Source: an uncultured Alphaproteobacteria bacterium
GTDB taxonomy: Bacteria > Pseudomonadota > Alphaproteobacteria > Micavibrionales > Micavibrionaceae
DNA: 64,000 nucleotides
Assembly (NCBI GenBank): GCA_937923625.1
Contig: CALDTV010000007.1
Coordinates: 62,001 to 126,000, forward strand
Reading direction: 5' to 3'
The translations under genes were made by a program, and so were the position numbers. Position 1 is the first letter of the stretch. Each line of letters starts with the position of its first letter. Shown here piece after piece: positions 26,228 to 35,059 of the stretch. Below the pieces are notes generated by a model, which searched no databases, was not told the DNA's origin, and worked only from the letters and a program-made list of their open reading frames with translations.

Positions 26228-26538
26228 CTAAGCAGCAATGTCTAATTTTGGTTGCGCGCCTTTTGCAATAAGCGTTCTACGAATAAGTTTATCAGCTATC
26301 TCTGCTGGATCAGCGCTGGCATTGAAGGTAATAATGTCCGGCGTTTTGCCGTCCCTAATAGAAATGGAAGTGAAAAATCCAGTTGCTTCATTTCCTGTCG
26401 AGCTTTGCTGGACTGTAATTCCAGCATCTACAATACTTTTATGGTCAACACCTACGCCTGCGCGCTCAAAAAATCTGGTGATACATTTGTGCCTTTTACT
26501 ACTGGGCGGCCTATATTTGTACTTACATATTCAGTCAT
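26228..26538 (-). pseudogene. small gene upstream of metA, interrupted by one frameshift
   Basis: The frame opens with ATG at 26538 behind GGAG (MTEYVSTNIGRPVVKG), then meets TAG after 28 codons. If one T is added to the T6 run around 26467-26473 (minus strand), the frame continues without a stop as FFERAGVGVDHKSIVDAG and ends TAG at 26228-26230, about 103 residues. The downstream half has no usable start of its own in that frame. It may be a recent pseudogene, a slippage-dependent gene on the poly-T tract, or an assembly error. It lies between the riboswitch terminator and metA, ending 10 bases before the metA start. I do not recognise the family. Confidence 0.7.
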
Positions 26539-26560
26539 TTTTTTATTCTCCATAGATTAG

Positions 26561-26580
26561 CCCCATCATTATGAATGGGG
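26561..26580 (-). repeat. short hairpin in the metA leader
   Basis: CCCCAT (26561-26566) pairs with ATGGGG (26575-26580). It sits between the terminator and the ribosome site of the frameshifted gene and may be a leader structure. Confidence 0.35.
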
Positions 26581-26634
26581 TTGGTTACAAGTTAATCTGT
26601 CGGAGAAAGTTATATTTTTTAGCCGTAATTCAGG

Positions 26635-26714
26635 CATAAAAAAAGCGTATCGAACTCCGCCCAGTTCCTTTTTTGATCTTAAGATCATTTAGGGATTATG
26701 GCGGTTCGTACGCT
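26635..26714 (-). terminator. transcription terminator of the metA leader
   Basis: On the minus strand, AGCGTACGAACCGCC (26714-26700) pairs with the segment 26661-26644, which has two single bulged A residues; a T run follows. The loop of about 38 bases contains the palindrome GATCTTAAGATC. It lies just downstream of the SAM-II-like element, so it is the likely expression platform. Confidence 0.75.
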
Positions 26715-26718
26715 ATAA

Positions 26719-26772
26719 CGCTCTTTAGCCTTTTTACCGTGGTGCAAGCTGACCCTTCAAATGCCACGCCTA
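26719..26772 (-). promoter_or_regulatory. SAM-II-like riboswitch upstream of metA
   Basis: Read on the minus strand, the element shows CGTGGCATTTG, then a loop with CTTGCA, the pairing partner CCACG, TAAAA, and the near-invariant GCTAAA. These are the landmarks of the SAM-II aptamer (metA motif), a pseudoknot that binds S-adenosylmethionine and controls methionine genes in alphaproteobacteria. The terminator directly downstream and metA beyond it complete the logic. I could not fully verify the pseudoknot pairing by hand. Confidence 0.7.
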
Positions 26773-26838
26773 AACACCTTATGAAAGTGTCTAGTAAGCA
26801 TAATTTATCCTGATTAGGGAAAATTTGTCAAGTTTTTT

Positions 26839-27330
26839 TTAACGACTGAAATATAAACTAATATGTCGTACGGCTTGGCGCGCAAGATCGTTCAAGGCGG
26901 CATCCCGCGCACTTTGTTCTGTGACAATTGTCGAAAATTCGCTTTCCAAAACGTTATAGGATGTAATCGCGCGAAGTTTACGGCTCAATACTTTCTTGCC
27001 TGATTTTTTATCGATCAAAGTCATCGTTGCTCTAAGTTTTAATTGACGGCGCGTTGCTTCAGAATCAATCGTGATATCAAAATCAGAAACATTTTCGATG
27101 ATTTTAGGGATTTTCAAATTATAACGTGGGCTTGTCGGCGTGCCACTTTGGTAGAAACGATCTATTAAGGCATTGCGCAAATATTGACCTTCACGATTTG
27201 GAATGATGGCAATATCAATTTGATCTAAATTGTTTTTAACCGCATCAGAGTTAGTTGCTGTGCCATATGTTGGGCTGAACCCACAGGCGGATAGAAAAAG
27301 AATCGTTGTTAAAATAAGAAAATTTTTCAT
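26839..27330 (-). CDS. lptE: LPS-assembly lipoprotein LptE
   Basis: LptE is the outer-membrane lipoprotein that plugs LptD and helps insert lipopolysaccharide. The N-terminal signal ends in [11 protein letters not shown] with the acylated cysteine at residue 16, a hallmark of this family. The remaining domain is the alpha/beta LptE fold with strands such as [21 protein letters not shown]. It overlaps leuS by four bases, the normal alphaproteobacterial leuS-lptE-holA arrangement, here with metA inserted after it. Confidence 0.9.
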   Translation of the reverse strand: MKNFLILTTILFLSACGFSPTYGTATNSDAVKNNLDQIDIAIIPNREGQYLRNALIDRFYQSGTPTSPRYNLKIPKIIENVSDFDITIDSEATRRQLKLRATMTLIDKKSGKKVLSRKLRAITSYNVLESEFSTIVTEQSARDAALNDLARQAVRHISLYFSR

Positions 27331-29897
27331 CCTGCAACGACATTCACGATACGCCCTGGCACAACGATAACCTTACGTATTGTCAATCCTTCTAGGGCTT
27401 TTTGAACGTTTGGCTCAGCCAAGGCAATTTCTTCAGCCTGTTTTTTATTAATATCTGCAGCCAAGGTGATGGTGGTTTTTACTTTGCCATTCACCTGTAC
27501 GCCTATTGTGACAGTATCATTTTTAAGTAAGGCGTCGTCATGGGTTGGCCATGCTGTTTCTGCCAAAATTGTCTCATGGCCTAATTGTTGCCATAGCTCC
27601 TCTGCCAGATGTGGCATCATGGGATTAAAGAGAATGACCAGCGCTTCATACCCTTCGCGCAATGCCCATTTTTCGGCCTCATTTTTCGGTTTAAAAGCGC
27701 TGAGTGCATTTGAAAGTTCACGAATACGTGCGACTGCTTTATTCATATGAAAAGCATCAATATCATCTGCGACACCAACAATTGCTTGGTGCGTGGCGCG
27801 CCTTATATCCATGGCCTTATCGGAAAATTCTTTTGGTTGTGGTGTTCCTGATGGGGGTAAATCATTTAAGGCTTCTGTAATGTTACGGTGCAATTTATTG
27901 ACGAAACGCCAAGCGCCCTCGATTCCGCCTTCTGTCCATTCCAAATCACGCTCTGGTGGTGAATCTGATAAGATAAATAAACGTGCGGCATCTGCGCCGT
28001 ACGTGTCTATAATATCTTGAGGATCAACAACGTTCTTCTTGGACTTTGACATTTTGGTGACTGCGCCTTGGGTGACAGGTGCACCATCTGCAGATTTGAT
28101 CCAATGACCGTCTTTTTGTTCAACATCAACGGGGAAAATCCAATTATCGTTGGCATCCTTATAGGTGGCGTGGGTGACCATTCCTTGAGTAAATAAGCCC
28201 GCAAACGGTTCATCTGGCACTTCATAGCCACATGTTTTAAGCGCACGGGTAAAGAAACGCGAATATAATAAATGAAGCACTGCATGCTCTACCCCGCCAA
28301 TATATTGATCTACAGGCATCCAATAATTTGACTTTTCATTGGCAAATCCAACTTCTTCATTATGCGGGTCAAGATAGCGTAGAAAATACCAACTAGACTC
28401 GAAAAATGTATCGCATGTATCGGTCTCGCGTATTGCGTCTTTGTTACAAGTTGGGCAAGTCGTAAATTTCCATGTGGGATGACGATCTAACGGGTTTCCT
28501 GGCTCGTCGTAATTAATATCATATGGTAATTCGACTGGTAGCTGGTCATCGGGGACAGGCACAAGTCCGCAATCATCACAATGAATGAACGGAACGGGGC
28601 AGCCCCAATAACGTTGGCGCGACACCCCCCAATCCCGCAAGCGGAAATTGGTGACGCCTTTGCCAGCATTAATCTCTTCGTATTTTTTGATAATGGTTTT
28701 GATGGCTTCAGCCTTTTTCATACCATCCATAAAGTTTGAATTATACAGCGTACCGTCATCGGTGAAAGCGGTGTTGCCAATTTCGAATGTTTCCGCATCT
28801 TCTCCTTCGGGCAAAACAACGGGAACAACATCCAAATTATATTTGCGGGCAAAATCAAGGTCACGTTGGTCATGGGCAGGTACACCAAACACCGCCCCTG
28901 TGCCGTAATCCATCAGAACAAAATTAGCGAGGTAAATTGGAACTTCCTTACCCAATAAGGGGTTGGTTGCGGTCAAACCTGTATCAAGGCCAATTTTTTC
29001 TGCTTTTTCAATCGCTTCTTCAGATGTGCCAGTGGCTTGGCATTTCTGAATAAAATCATCATAGCCTTCAACATTTCCTGCTAATTCTTGCGCCATTGGA
29101 TGATCAGGGGACAGGGCCAAAAATGATGCACCAAAAAGTGTGTCTGGGCGCGTGGTGAAAACGTCAATTTTCTTATTAGTATTTTTAACATCCCACGAAA
29201 ATTCTAATCCTGTTGATTTGCCAATCCAGTTGGTTTGCATCAGGCGGACTTTATCCGGCCAGCGGTCTAAGCCTTCAATGGCCTTTAAAAGATCATCGGC
29301 ATATTCAGTGATTTTGAAAAACCATTGATGTAATTTACGGCGTTCGACGGGCGCACCAGACCGCCAACCTTTGCCGTCGACTACTTGTTCATTCGCCAAA
29401 ACGGTGTCTTCAACAGGGTCCCAATTGACAACGGATTCTTTACGATAAGCGAGGCCATTTTTGTAAAAATCAATGAACATCTTTTGTTCATGCTTATAAT
29501 AAGCAGGATCGCAGGTGGCGATTTCACGGCTCCAATCAATTGCCAATCCCATCGAAAGCAATTGTGCTTTCATCTGGGCAATATTTTCATAGGTCCAATC
29601 TTTGGGATGAGTGTTACGCTCCATCGCAGCATTTTCAGCGGGAAGTCCCAATGCGTCCCACCCCATAGGGTTAAGAACATTAAAACCTTTGGCCTTTTTA
29701 TACCGTGCCACAACGTCGGATAGAGAATAATTGCGGACATGCCCCACATGTATCCTCCCAGAAGGATAGGGCAACATCGCCAGAACATATGATTTTGGTT
29801 TATTTTTATCTTCTGTAACTTCAAAAGATTTTTGATCCGTCCAGACCTTGCGCCATTTGGCTTCGGTTTCTTTAATATTATAGCGTTCTTCGGTCAT
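27327..29897 (-). CDS. leuS: leucyl-tRNA synthetase
   Basis: LeuS charges tRNA-Leu with leucine. The class I motifs are visible: the HIGH motif as [15 protein letters not shown] (about residue 45) and [10 protein letters not shown] near residue 620. The CP1 editing domain lies between ([21 protein letters not shown]), and the C-terminal anticodon-binding region is complete. The length of 856 matches bacterial LeuS. I see no T-box or leucine leader peptide upstream. It forms an operon with lptE. Confidence 0.97.
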   Translation of the reverse strand: MTEERYNIKETEAKWRKVWTDQKSFEVTEDKNKPKSYVLAMLPYPSGRIHVGHVRNYSLSDVVARYKKAKGFNVLNPMGWDALGLPAENAAMERNTHPKDWTYENIAQMKAQLLSMGLAIDWSREIATCDPAYYKHEQKMFIDFYKNGLAYRKESVVNWDPVEDTVLANEQVVDGKGWRSGAPVERRKLHQWFFKITEYADDLLKAIEGLDRWPDKVRLMQTNWIGKSTGLEFSWDVKNTNKKIDVFTTRPDTLFGASFLALSPDHPMAQELAGNVEGYDDFIQKCQATGTSEEAIEKAEKIGLDTGLTATNPLLGKEVPIYLANFVLMDYGTGAVFGVPAHDQRDLDFARKYNLDVVPVVLPEGEDAETFEIGNTAFTDDGTLYNSNFMDGMKKAEAIKTIIKKYEEINAGKGVTNFRLRDWGVSRQRYWGCPVPFIHCDDCGLVPVPDDQLPVELPYDINYDEPGNPLDRHPTWKFTTCPTCNKDAIRETDTCDTFFESSWYFLRYLDPHNEEVGFANEKSNYWMPVDQYIGGVEHAVLHLLYSRFFTRALKTCGYEVPDEPFAGLFTQGMVTHATYKDANDNWIFPVDVEQKDGHWIKSADGAPVTQGAVTKMSKSKKNVVDPQDIIDTYGADAARLFILSDSPPERDLEWTEGGIEGAWRFVNKLHRNITEALNDLPPSGTPQPKEFSDKAMDIRRATHQAIVGVADDIDAFHMNKAVARIRELSNALSAFKPKNEAEKWALREGYEALVILFNPMMPHLAEELWQQLGHETILAETAWPTHDDALLKNDTVTIGVQVNGKVKTTITLAADINKKQAEEIALAEPNVQKALEGLTIRKVIVVPGRIVNVVAG

Positions 29898-30095
29898 CTG
29901 TTTGTCTGCTTATTATATGTTACATGTCGATATTTATAATCCGCATAAATTAAAAGCGAAACACACATCAGGTCAATCATTATAATTAAAGAAATTACTT
30001 ATACGCATATCTGATATGCATTTTTTGTTTACCTAAGGGGTTTTTTGAGATAGCATTCATGAAAGCAAGAAAGAACAGAAAAAGAGAGAAGAAAA

Positions 30096-30257
30096 ATGGC
30101 TCAAGATTACGTCATCAAAACGGAAGTAAAACTTTCGCTAGCTTGGAGGCAAGAGGTTGATTACGAAATGAAAAACGGCACACAACAAGCAGCTTCAAGA
30201 GAACGCGCTGCCGAAGGTGTGTGCTGGCCAGATGATAAGTTAGATCTACGTTATTAA
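30096..30257 (+). CDS. 53-residue small protein of unknown function
   Basis: An ATG follows a purine-rich ribosome site (AGAGAAG, about five bases). The frame reads 53 codons, begins MAQDYVIKTEVKLSLAW, contains one cysteine and is rich in charged residues. It ends two bases before the convergent DUF3576 gene's stop. The region 29898-30258 otherwise holds only an AT-rich leader. Codon use looks like the neighbours and the protein is soluble. It could be chance; I treat it as a likely small gene. Confidence 0.5.
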   Translation: MAQDYVIKTEVKLSLAWRQEVDYEMKNGTQQAASRERAAEGVCWPDDKLDLRY

Positions 30258-30258
30258 A

Positions 30259-30795
30259 TTATTCGCCATTTGCCGCGACGCGCAATTGGCGGGCACGTGC
30301 AAGGATGGCGTCTTCCATTTGTGTGGCCGTATCGTCTGCCACGGTTGAATCAATCCAATTACCGCTGTTGTTTGATTGACGAAAGACTTTTACGTTCACA
30401 CCAGTTGACGTTAATTGTTTGTCACTAATAAAAATATTAACCTTAAAACGCTCATTCGGTTTTTCAGGTGCGGTATACCAATCTGTTATAATGACCCCGC
30501 CAAATGGATCGGCGCTAGCGAGTGGCATAAAAGATACTGTATCAAGCGAAGCGCGCCATAAAAAGCTATTCACGCCTATACCCGAAGCGCCATCATCGAC
30601 TTTTTTCTTGCTCTTACCAAAAATAGCAAGGCCATCTCTGCCAAAAATACTATCTGGCTTTGCGTAAATGTCACCCCCTGTAGATGCGCGATCCAAACCT
30701 GTGGGGTATTTTGCTTCGCCTTTTGGGACGCCAGAACATGCTGAAGTCAGGCTGATAGCAACTAAAGACATAACAATAAAAGTATTTTTTAACAT
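30259..30795 (-). CDS. DUF3576 lipoprotein
   Basis: A 178-residue protein with an N-terminal signal ending near TSACSG, compatible with an acylated Cys20. The rest matches the uncharacterised DUF3576 family found beside leuS-lptE-holA in alphaproteobacteria, with GIGVNSFLWRASLDTVSFMP and a C-terminal ILARARQLR helix. A role at the outer membrane is implied only by the signal and by the link with lptE. It is separated from leuS by the small plus-strand gene. Confidence 0.85.
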   Translation of the reverse strand: MLKNTFIVMSLVAISLTSACSGVPKGEAKYPTGLDRASTGGDIYAKPDSIFGRDGLAIFGKSKKKVDDGASGIGVNSFLWRASLDTVSFMPLASADPFGGVIITDWYTAPEKPNERFKVNIFISDKQLTSTGVNVKVFRQSNNSGNWIDSTVADDTATQMEDAILARARQLRVAANGE

Positions 30796-30929
30796 AAATA
30801 TATTTTCGCTCTAATTATAAATTCAGTTACATTATTAATGATCATCAATGTTTTCAGCAATAGCAAAATAACTACGTGGCAAAAATGTCACATTAATAAA
30901 AAAAATGTTGTATTTTTGCAAAAGTCGCG

Positions 30930-30958
30930 TTGACGAAGAATCAAATCACAGGCTTAAT
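30930..30958 (+). promoter_or_regulatory. possible promoter of the porin gene
   Basis: TTGACG (30930-30935) and CTTAAT (30953-30958) are spaced by 17 bases in the 257-bp leader of the porin gene. The second hexamer matches the consensus at only four of six positions. Confidence 0.35.
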
Positions 30959-30965
30959 CATGATG

Positions 30966-31039
30966 TTGCTTAGGTCCTCTAAGCAATTTCTTATTAAATT
31001 CTACTATATGTAATAGAGGGTTTAGTAAGAATACTTACT
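30966..31039. repeat. two dyads in the porin leader
   Basis: TTGCTTAG/CTAAGCAA (30966-30986, five-base loop) is followed by AGTAAG/CTTACT (31024-31039, four-base loop) just before the ribosome site. Either could be an operator, an RNA-stability hairpin or a small-RNA target region. Confidence 0.45.
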
Positions 31040-31067
31040 TTGAATTTTTCTATTGGAGGAAATACAA

Positions 31068-32177
31068 ATGAATAAACTTTTATTAGGATCTGCTGCTATT
31101 GCTGGTCTTCTCTTGGCTTCTGCACCTGCACAAGCGCAAATGGAACTAACAATTGGTGGTCACTCTAAAAACTACATTGGTTGGTTAGACCAAGATGAAG
31201 CAGCTGGAAATGATGTCAATGAATTCGACATGATCCGTGAGACAGAACTTCACTTTAACGGTGAATCAACTCTAGATAACGGTCTTACTTTTGGTTTTCA
31301 AGTTGAAGCTGAAGTTGATGGCGGCGATGACGCAAACACAATTGAAGAATCATACATCTACATGTCTGGTGCTTGGGGTCGTGTTAACCTAGGTTCTGAA
31401 GATGGCGCGGCATACTTACTGCAAGTTTCTGCTCCTTCTGCTGATTCAAACATTGATGGCATCCGTCAGTACATTCAGCCTGTTAACTACAACGCCCTTC
31501 TTGGTGTTCCACAAACACTAACTGTTGGTGGCGTTACTGTACCAACTCCAGCCACTGCACTTAACTTCGACTATGCGCAAGACCAAACTGGCTATGCAGA
31601 AAAAATCACTTACTTGACACCAAACTACAATGGTTTTCAATTGGGTGCGTCTTTTACACCTGATGCTGGTGATGATCAATCACCAACTGGATTGAATGGC
31701 TTTCAGCAAGACACAATTGGCCAACCTGATGACGTATACGAAGTTGCAGCACGCTATGAAGGTGTGATGAGCAACTTTGGCTATGCACTTGGTGCTGGTT
31801 ATGTTAAAGCAGATTCATCAGATGCATGGAACGTTGGTTTAGATGTTGATGCTGGTCCATTTGGTATTGGTGCTGTTTATACAGATGCTGACGCTATCCT
31901 AGCGCCTGCAGCTGCTTTAGGCGGCGGCGACACAGAGCAGGTGGTTGTTGGTATCGACTATACAACTGGCCCGTTCAAATTCGGTGCTTCTTATTTCAAC
32001 GAAGATGCTGATGGTGCAGCTGCAATTGACACAGACCGCTATACAGGTGGTGTTATCTATACTGCAGGCCCAGGCTTATCTTTCCGCGGTTCTGTAAGCC
32101 AAATCGATCATGATTTTGCAGGTGGCGGTGACGCCGATGCAACATCTGTTCTAGGTGGTGTACAAATCAACTTCTAA
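31068..32177 (+). CDS. outer-membrane porin (alphaproteobacterial general porin family)
   Basis: The 369-residue preprotein starts with MNKLLLGSAAIAGLLLASAP and a cleavage site APAQAQ-M. The mature part is a 16-strand-type barrel: alternating strands such as LTFGFQVEAEV and NLGSEDGAAYL, and the terminal aromatic motif GGVQINF required for BamA recognition. A near-perfect GGAGG ribosome site lies eight bases before the ATG at 31068 (an upstream in-frame ATG lacks this). Codon use is biased to GCT/GAC/AAC, as expected of a highly expressed gene. A strong terminator follows. Substrate preference cannot be told. Confidence 0.9.
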   Translation: MNKLLLGSAAIAGLLLASAPAQAQMELTIGGHSKNYIGWLDQDEAAGNDVNEFDMIRETELHFNGESTLDNGLTFGFQVEAEVDGGDDANTIEESYIYMSGAWGRVNLGSEDGAAYLLQVSAPSADSNIDGIRQYIQPVNYNALLGVPQTLTVGGVTVPTPATALNFDYAQDQTGYAEKITYLTPNYNGFQLGASFTPDAGDDQSPTGLNGFQQDTIGQPDDVYEVAARYEGVMSNFGYALGAGYVKADSSDAWNVGLDVDAGPFGIGAVYTDADAILAPAAALGGGDTEQVVVGIDYTTGPFKFGASYFNEDADGAAAIDTDRYTGGVIYTAGPGLSFRGSVSQIDHDFAGGGDADATSVLGGVQINF

Positions 32178-32203
32178 TTTTAGAAGCTAAAATAAGAATT
32201 TTA

Positions 32204-32232
32204 AGGGGCGCATTTATGCGCCTCTTTTTTTA
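32204..32232 (+). terminator. Rho-independent terminator after the porin gene
   Basis: AGGGGCGCA (32204-32212) pairs with TGCGCCTCT (32217-32225; one G-U pair) across a TTTA tetraloop, with a T-run directly behind. Confidence 0.88.
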
Positions 32233-32244
32233 TATTTCGTCCTT

Positions 32245-32272
32245 GTCATTGCGAGCAAAGCGAAGCAATCTA
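32245..32272. repeat. REP-like interspersed palindromic repeat
   Basis: The sequence GTCATTGCGAGCAAAGCGA runs into AGCAATCTA. It matches a repeat found in intergenic regions of many unrelated bacteria; ATTGC and GCAAT are the stem arms. Only this one copy was noticed in the window, between the porin terminator and yggS. Confidence 0.6.
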
Positions 32273-32302
32273 GTATAATTATATAACAAGCAACGGATTG
32301 CG

Positions 32303-32989
32303 GTGAAACTAACATTTACAACGATGACAAATAATATTCAAAAAAATTTAGAAGGTGTTCAAAAAATTATTGAAAGCACATCGCAAAAATTCCAACGTAA
32401 TTTGCTAGATGTAAATTTGGTGGCCGTCAGCAAGAAACAGCCAATTGAACGTATCCATGAAATGCTTAAATGTGGCCACCGTTTATACGGTGAAAATCGC
32501 GTCCAAGAAGCGCAAGAACGATGGGTTGATTTACGCCCGCAATACCCTGATTTAAAATTACACTTAATTGGACCACTTCAAACCAATAAAGTGAAAGATG
32601 CCGTAGCTCTTTTTGATGTGATTGAAACGCTGGATCGCCCGAAGCTAGTAAAAGCGCTCTCTAGGGAAATGCAGAATCAAAATAAAGATCTTCCTTGTTT
32701 TGTGCAGGTAAATATAGGTGCAGAAGAACAAAAGTCCGGTGTGTTGCCCGAAGATTTAGATGATTTTCTGCAGCTATGTCGTGAGGAACAATTAAATGTC
32801 ATTGGATTAATGTGCATTCCACCATTGGGTGAACCGCCCGCAATGCATTTTGCTCTGATGCAAAAATTAGCGCAGCGTTATGATTTAAAAGAGCTAAGCA
32901 TGGGGATGAGTAACGATTATGATCGTGCGATTCCTTTAGGGGCAACTTACGTAAGAGTTGGGACAGCTCTTTTCGGACAACGATCGTAA
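32303..32989 (+). CDS. YggS/PLPBP family pyridoxal-phosphate homeostasis protein
   Basis: This family binds pyridoxal 5'-phosphate in a TIM barrel and maintains vitamin B6 balance without known catalysis. The PLP-lysine is in VAVSKKQP; YGENRVQEAQERW, HLIGPLQTNKVKDA and the phosphate-binding MGMSNDYDRAI end the barrel. The 228-residue length is normal. The start GTG at 32303 could instead be the ATG at 32324, which gives a more usual N-terminus. Confidence 0.94.
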   Translation: MKLTFTTMTNNIQKNLEGVQKIIESTSQKFQRNLLDVNLVAVSKKQPIERIHEMLKCGHRLYGENRVQEAQERWVDLRPQYPDLKLHLIGPLQTNKVKDAVALFDVIETLDRPKLVKALSREMQNQNKDLPCFVQVNIGAEEQKSGVLPEDLDDFLQLCREEQLNVIGLMCIPPLGEPPAMHFALMQKLAQRYDLKELSMGMSNDYDRAIPLGATYVRVGTALFGQRS

Positions 32990-32996
32990 AAAAGAA

Positions 32997-33740
32997 TTAA
33001 GTCTCTTTGCGGGGCGGCATTTTAGACAATGTTAAGTTCGTCACAGGATCAGATGTTTGCACAGCACTCAGTGGAGAAAGATTTGTCTGGGAGTTATTTC
33101 TCTCAATAGCGGCAAACGCCAATGTTTGTTCGTACGCCTCTATAGTCTTTTTAATATTTTTTTGTTTGGCTACGTGACTGTCAAAAAATTCAACTTCTTC
33201 TTTATGGATGCCGTTCTTAAAATCTGCATTCTGTGATTTTCTCACATTCTTTAAACCAGACGCTTCGAATAAATGGTCTCCTATATTTTTGCCAGTTTGA
33301 ACTTTTGATATGGCATTGGCAGTACCAGTAACAGCACCTACAGGCCCACCATATAGTGCTCCACCAATAATTTGTGACATTGGATGAATATCGTCGCCTG
33401 TAACGTTACGATAAACCATGCTGACAAGTGGGAGGTGATGCAACGGATTTACGATATCAACAACATCAGACAATGCGTACTGATCACTACTTTTATTAGA
33501 TAGACTAGCCTCATGATTATCGGGGGCGTACGCGCTCGCTGTTCTCAGATCCATATCAAAATGACCAACGCGCCCGCGGCTAGCTTTTTCTAAACCAGAT
33601 AAAATGTTTTTCTCTGTAACCGAGTTTTCTTGTTTATGCGCAATATTTGCCCCTTTAGATGTTTTCCAAGCTTGTACTGATTTAACAGGATTCGATCCCT
33701 GCCCTGCAGTTCTTAATTGATAATGGTCATATTCGCTCAT
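32997..33740 (-). CDS. unknown protein with a hydrophobic glycine-rich centre
   Basis: A 247-residue protein with disordered, Asn/Ser/Lys-rich ends. About residues 95-145 form a more conserved-looking core (VNPLHHLPLVSMVYRNVTGD, then MSQIIGGALYGGPVGAVTG). The core may insert in or touch the membrane but is not a clear helix pair. I recall similar cores in alphaproteobacterial hypothetical proteins, without a known role. It converges on yggS and is divergent from the response-regulator gene. No signal peptide is visible. Confidence 0.68.
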   Translation of the reverse strand: MSEYDHYQLRTAGQGSNPVKSVQAWKTSKGANIAHKQENSVTEKNILSGLEKASRGRVGHFDMDLRTASAYAPDNHEASLSNKSSDQYALSDVVDIVNPLHHLPLVSMVYRNVTGDDIHPMSQIIGGALYGGPVGAVTGTANAISKVQTGKNIGDHLFEASGLKNVRKSQNADFKNGIHKEEVEFFDSHVAKQKNIKKTIEAYEQTLAFAAIERNNSQTNLSPLSAVQTSDPVTNLTLSKMPPRKET

Positions 33741-33864
33741 AGATAATAAATTGCAAAAGCTATGCCATGAAATTATTAAACAATATCAATGGGTTGTTTA
33801 TTTGATTCAGTTTTTTTAAGCAAAAAATGTTGTTGTTTAGAGAAATAGGCGGTAATTATGTCCT

Positions 33865-34488
33865 ATGAATCTGCTTATCATTACAGACAATATTGTTTAT
33901 CAAACGCTTCTAAAGGCTAGCTTAGAGCCATTTTTTGAAAATATTAGCATTTATGAATATTTTGAAGAAAATTTACGGGCAGATATAGCCATTTTTGCAG
34001 GCATAGACACGGAAAATGAAAAACTCGAAGGACTGGCAAAAAAAATACCTGTTTTTATTGTAGGTAAGGTAAATAACATTGTTCCAGAACATGTAACAGA
34101 TTTCTTTTTAATGCCCCTGCGTCTTGGTTGTTTGATAGAGGCAGTGAAGCACCAAATAAAATATCAAAATCAAAAAGAGAAGTTAAAGAAAATTAAAATT
34201 AATCATTTTAATCTTGACCCTAAAACGAATGAATTAATAAATACTTCAAAAGATATCTCAATTATTTTAACGGAAAAAGAACAAGAAATTTTACTCTATT
34301 TGTTTGATAAGAACGGCAAAGGTGTAAAACGTGATAAGTTGCTACAGGATATTTGGGGGTATGTTGATGGCGTTGAAACACATACCTTAGAAACACATAT
34401 TTACAGATTAAGAAAAAAAATTGAAGATGACCCAACGAATCCAAAAATTTTAATAACCAATGACGAGGGATATTATTTAAGTTTCTGA
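33865..34488 (+). CDS. OmpR/PhoB-type DNA-binding protein with degenerate receiver
   Basis: The 207-residue protein has a C-terminal winged-helix DNA-binding domain (about residues 115-205; LTEKEQEILLYLF, then VKRDKLLQDIWGY, and THTLETHIYRLRKKI). The N-terminal half aligns with a receiver fold but lacks the phospho-acceptor aspartate at the expected strand end (IAIFAGID) and the acid pair at the start. It is probably not controlled by ordinary histidine-kinase phosphorylation. The target genes are unknown. It overlaps the convergent gene by 12 bases. Confidence 0.87.
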   Translation: MNLLIITDNIVYQTLLKASLEPFFENISIYEYFEENLRADIAIFAGIDTENEKLEGLAKKIPVFIVGKVNNIVPEHVTDFFLMPLRLGCLIEAVKHQIKYQNQKEKLKKIKINHFNLDPKTNELINTSKDISIILTEKEQEILLYLFDKNGKGVKRDKLLQDIWGYVDGVETHTLETHIYRLRKKIEDDPTNPKILITNDEGYYLSF

Positions 34489-35043
34489 CGTAATATCTTT
34501 GACAGCATTTTTTAAGCTCTCGACAAAACTATCTGCTGGCATAATACGCAATTCTTCTACGCCGTTATTTTTAATAGAATCCAGATCATTTATCAATCTA
34601 TGAATATCTCTTAACTCATCTGATGGAAGACGCTCTACTATTTCTTCTTTGGAAAGATTTTGAGCAGATGGCGGAGGTTTTTGTTGCCCCTTTGCTGCCA
34701 TGGCTTGATAGGCTCTGACTGCTTTTGCATTTCTTGTATTTGTGGGGCGTCTATGTTCTCGTGGCCTAACAGAAAGCTGTTTTTGTGTTTCTGCCCCTTG
34801 TAAATCAGCAGTATCTTCACCACCAGGAATTGTTTTAAGAAAATTGATTAAAAATTGCCGCAAAGCTGTTACAGAAACAGTTGTGTCATCATCCCAAGCG
34901 TCAAGATTCTTATCTTTATTTTGTTCTTCTTCTTGTTTTTTTTTGCGTTTTTCCTGCTCCTCGTGGGGAATGTTGAGGCGTGTACTATTTTCTTCAGTAC
35001 GCCGAAAAGTTGTTTTAAATAATGGCCCTAATTGTGAAAACAT
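34477..35043 (-). CDS. unknown charged protein
   Basis: A 188-residue protein rich in Glu, Lys and Gln. An early low-complexity stretch (residues about 27-48, EEQEKRKKKQEEEQNKDK) is probably a flexible helix or coiled coil. A second region with EEIVERLPSDELRDIHRLI may be helical. There is no signal or membrane segment. It is followed 16 bases upstream by the next minus-strand gene and may be cotranscribed with it. Confidence 0.6.
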   Translation of the reverse strand: MFSQLGPLFKTTFRRTEENSTRLNIPHEEQEKRKKKQEEEQNKDKNLDAWDDDTTVSVTALRQFLINFLKTIPGGEDTADLQGAETQKQLSVRPREHRRPTNTRNAKAVRAYQAMAAKGQQKPPPSAQNLSKEEIVERLPSDELRDIHRLINDLDSIKNNGVEELRIMPADSFVESLKNAVKDITSET

Positions 35044-35059
35044 TTTGGATACCTAAAAA

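Noticed and set aside
29898-30095. T-box or leucine leader peptide upstream of leuS
   Set aside because: No T-box motifs and no Leu-rich short frame with a terminator were seen in the leader.
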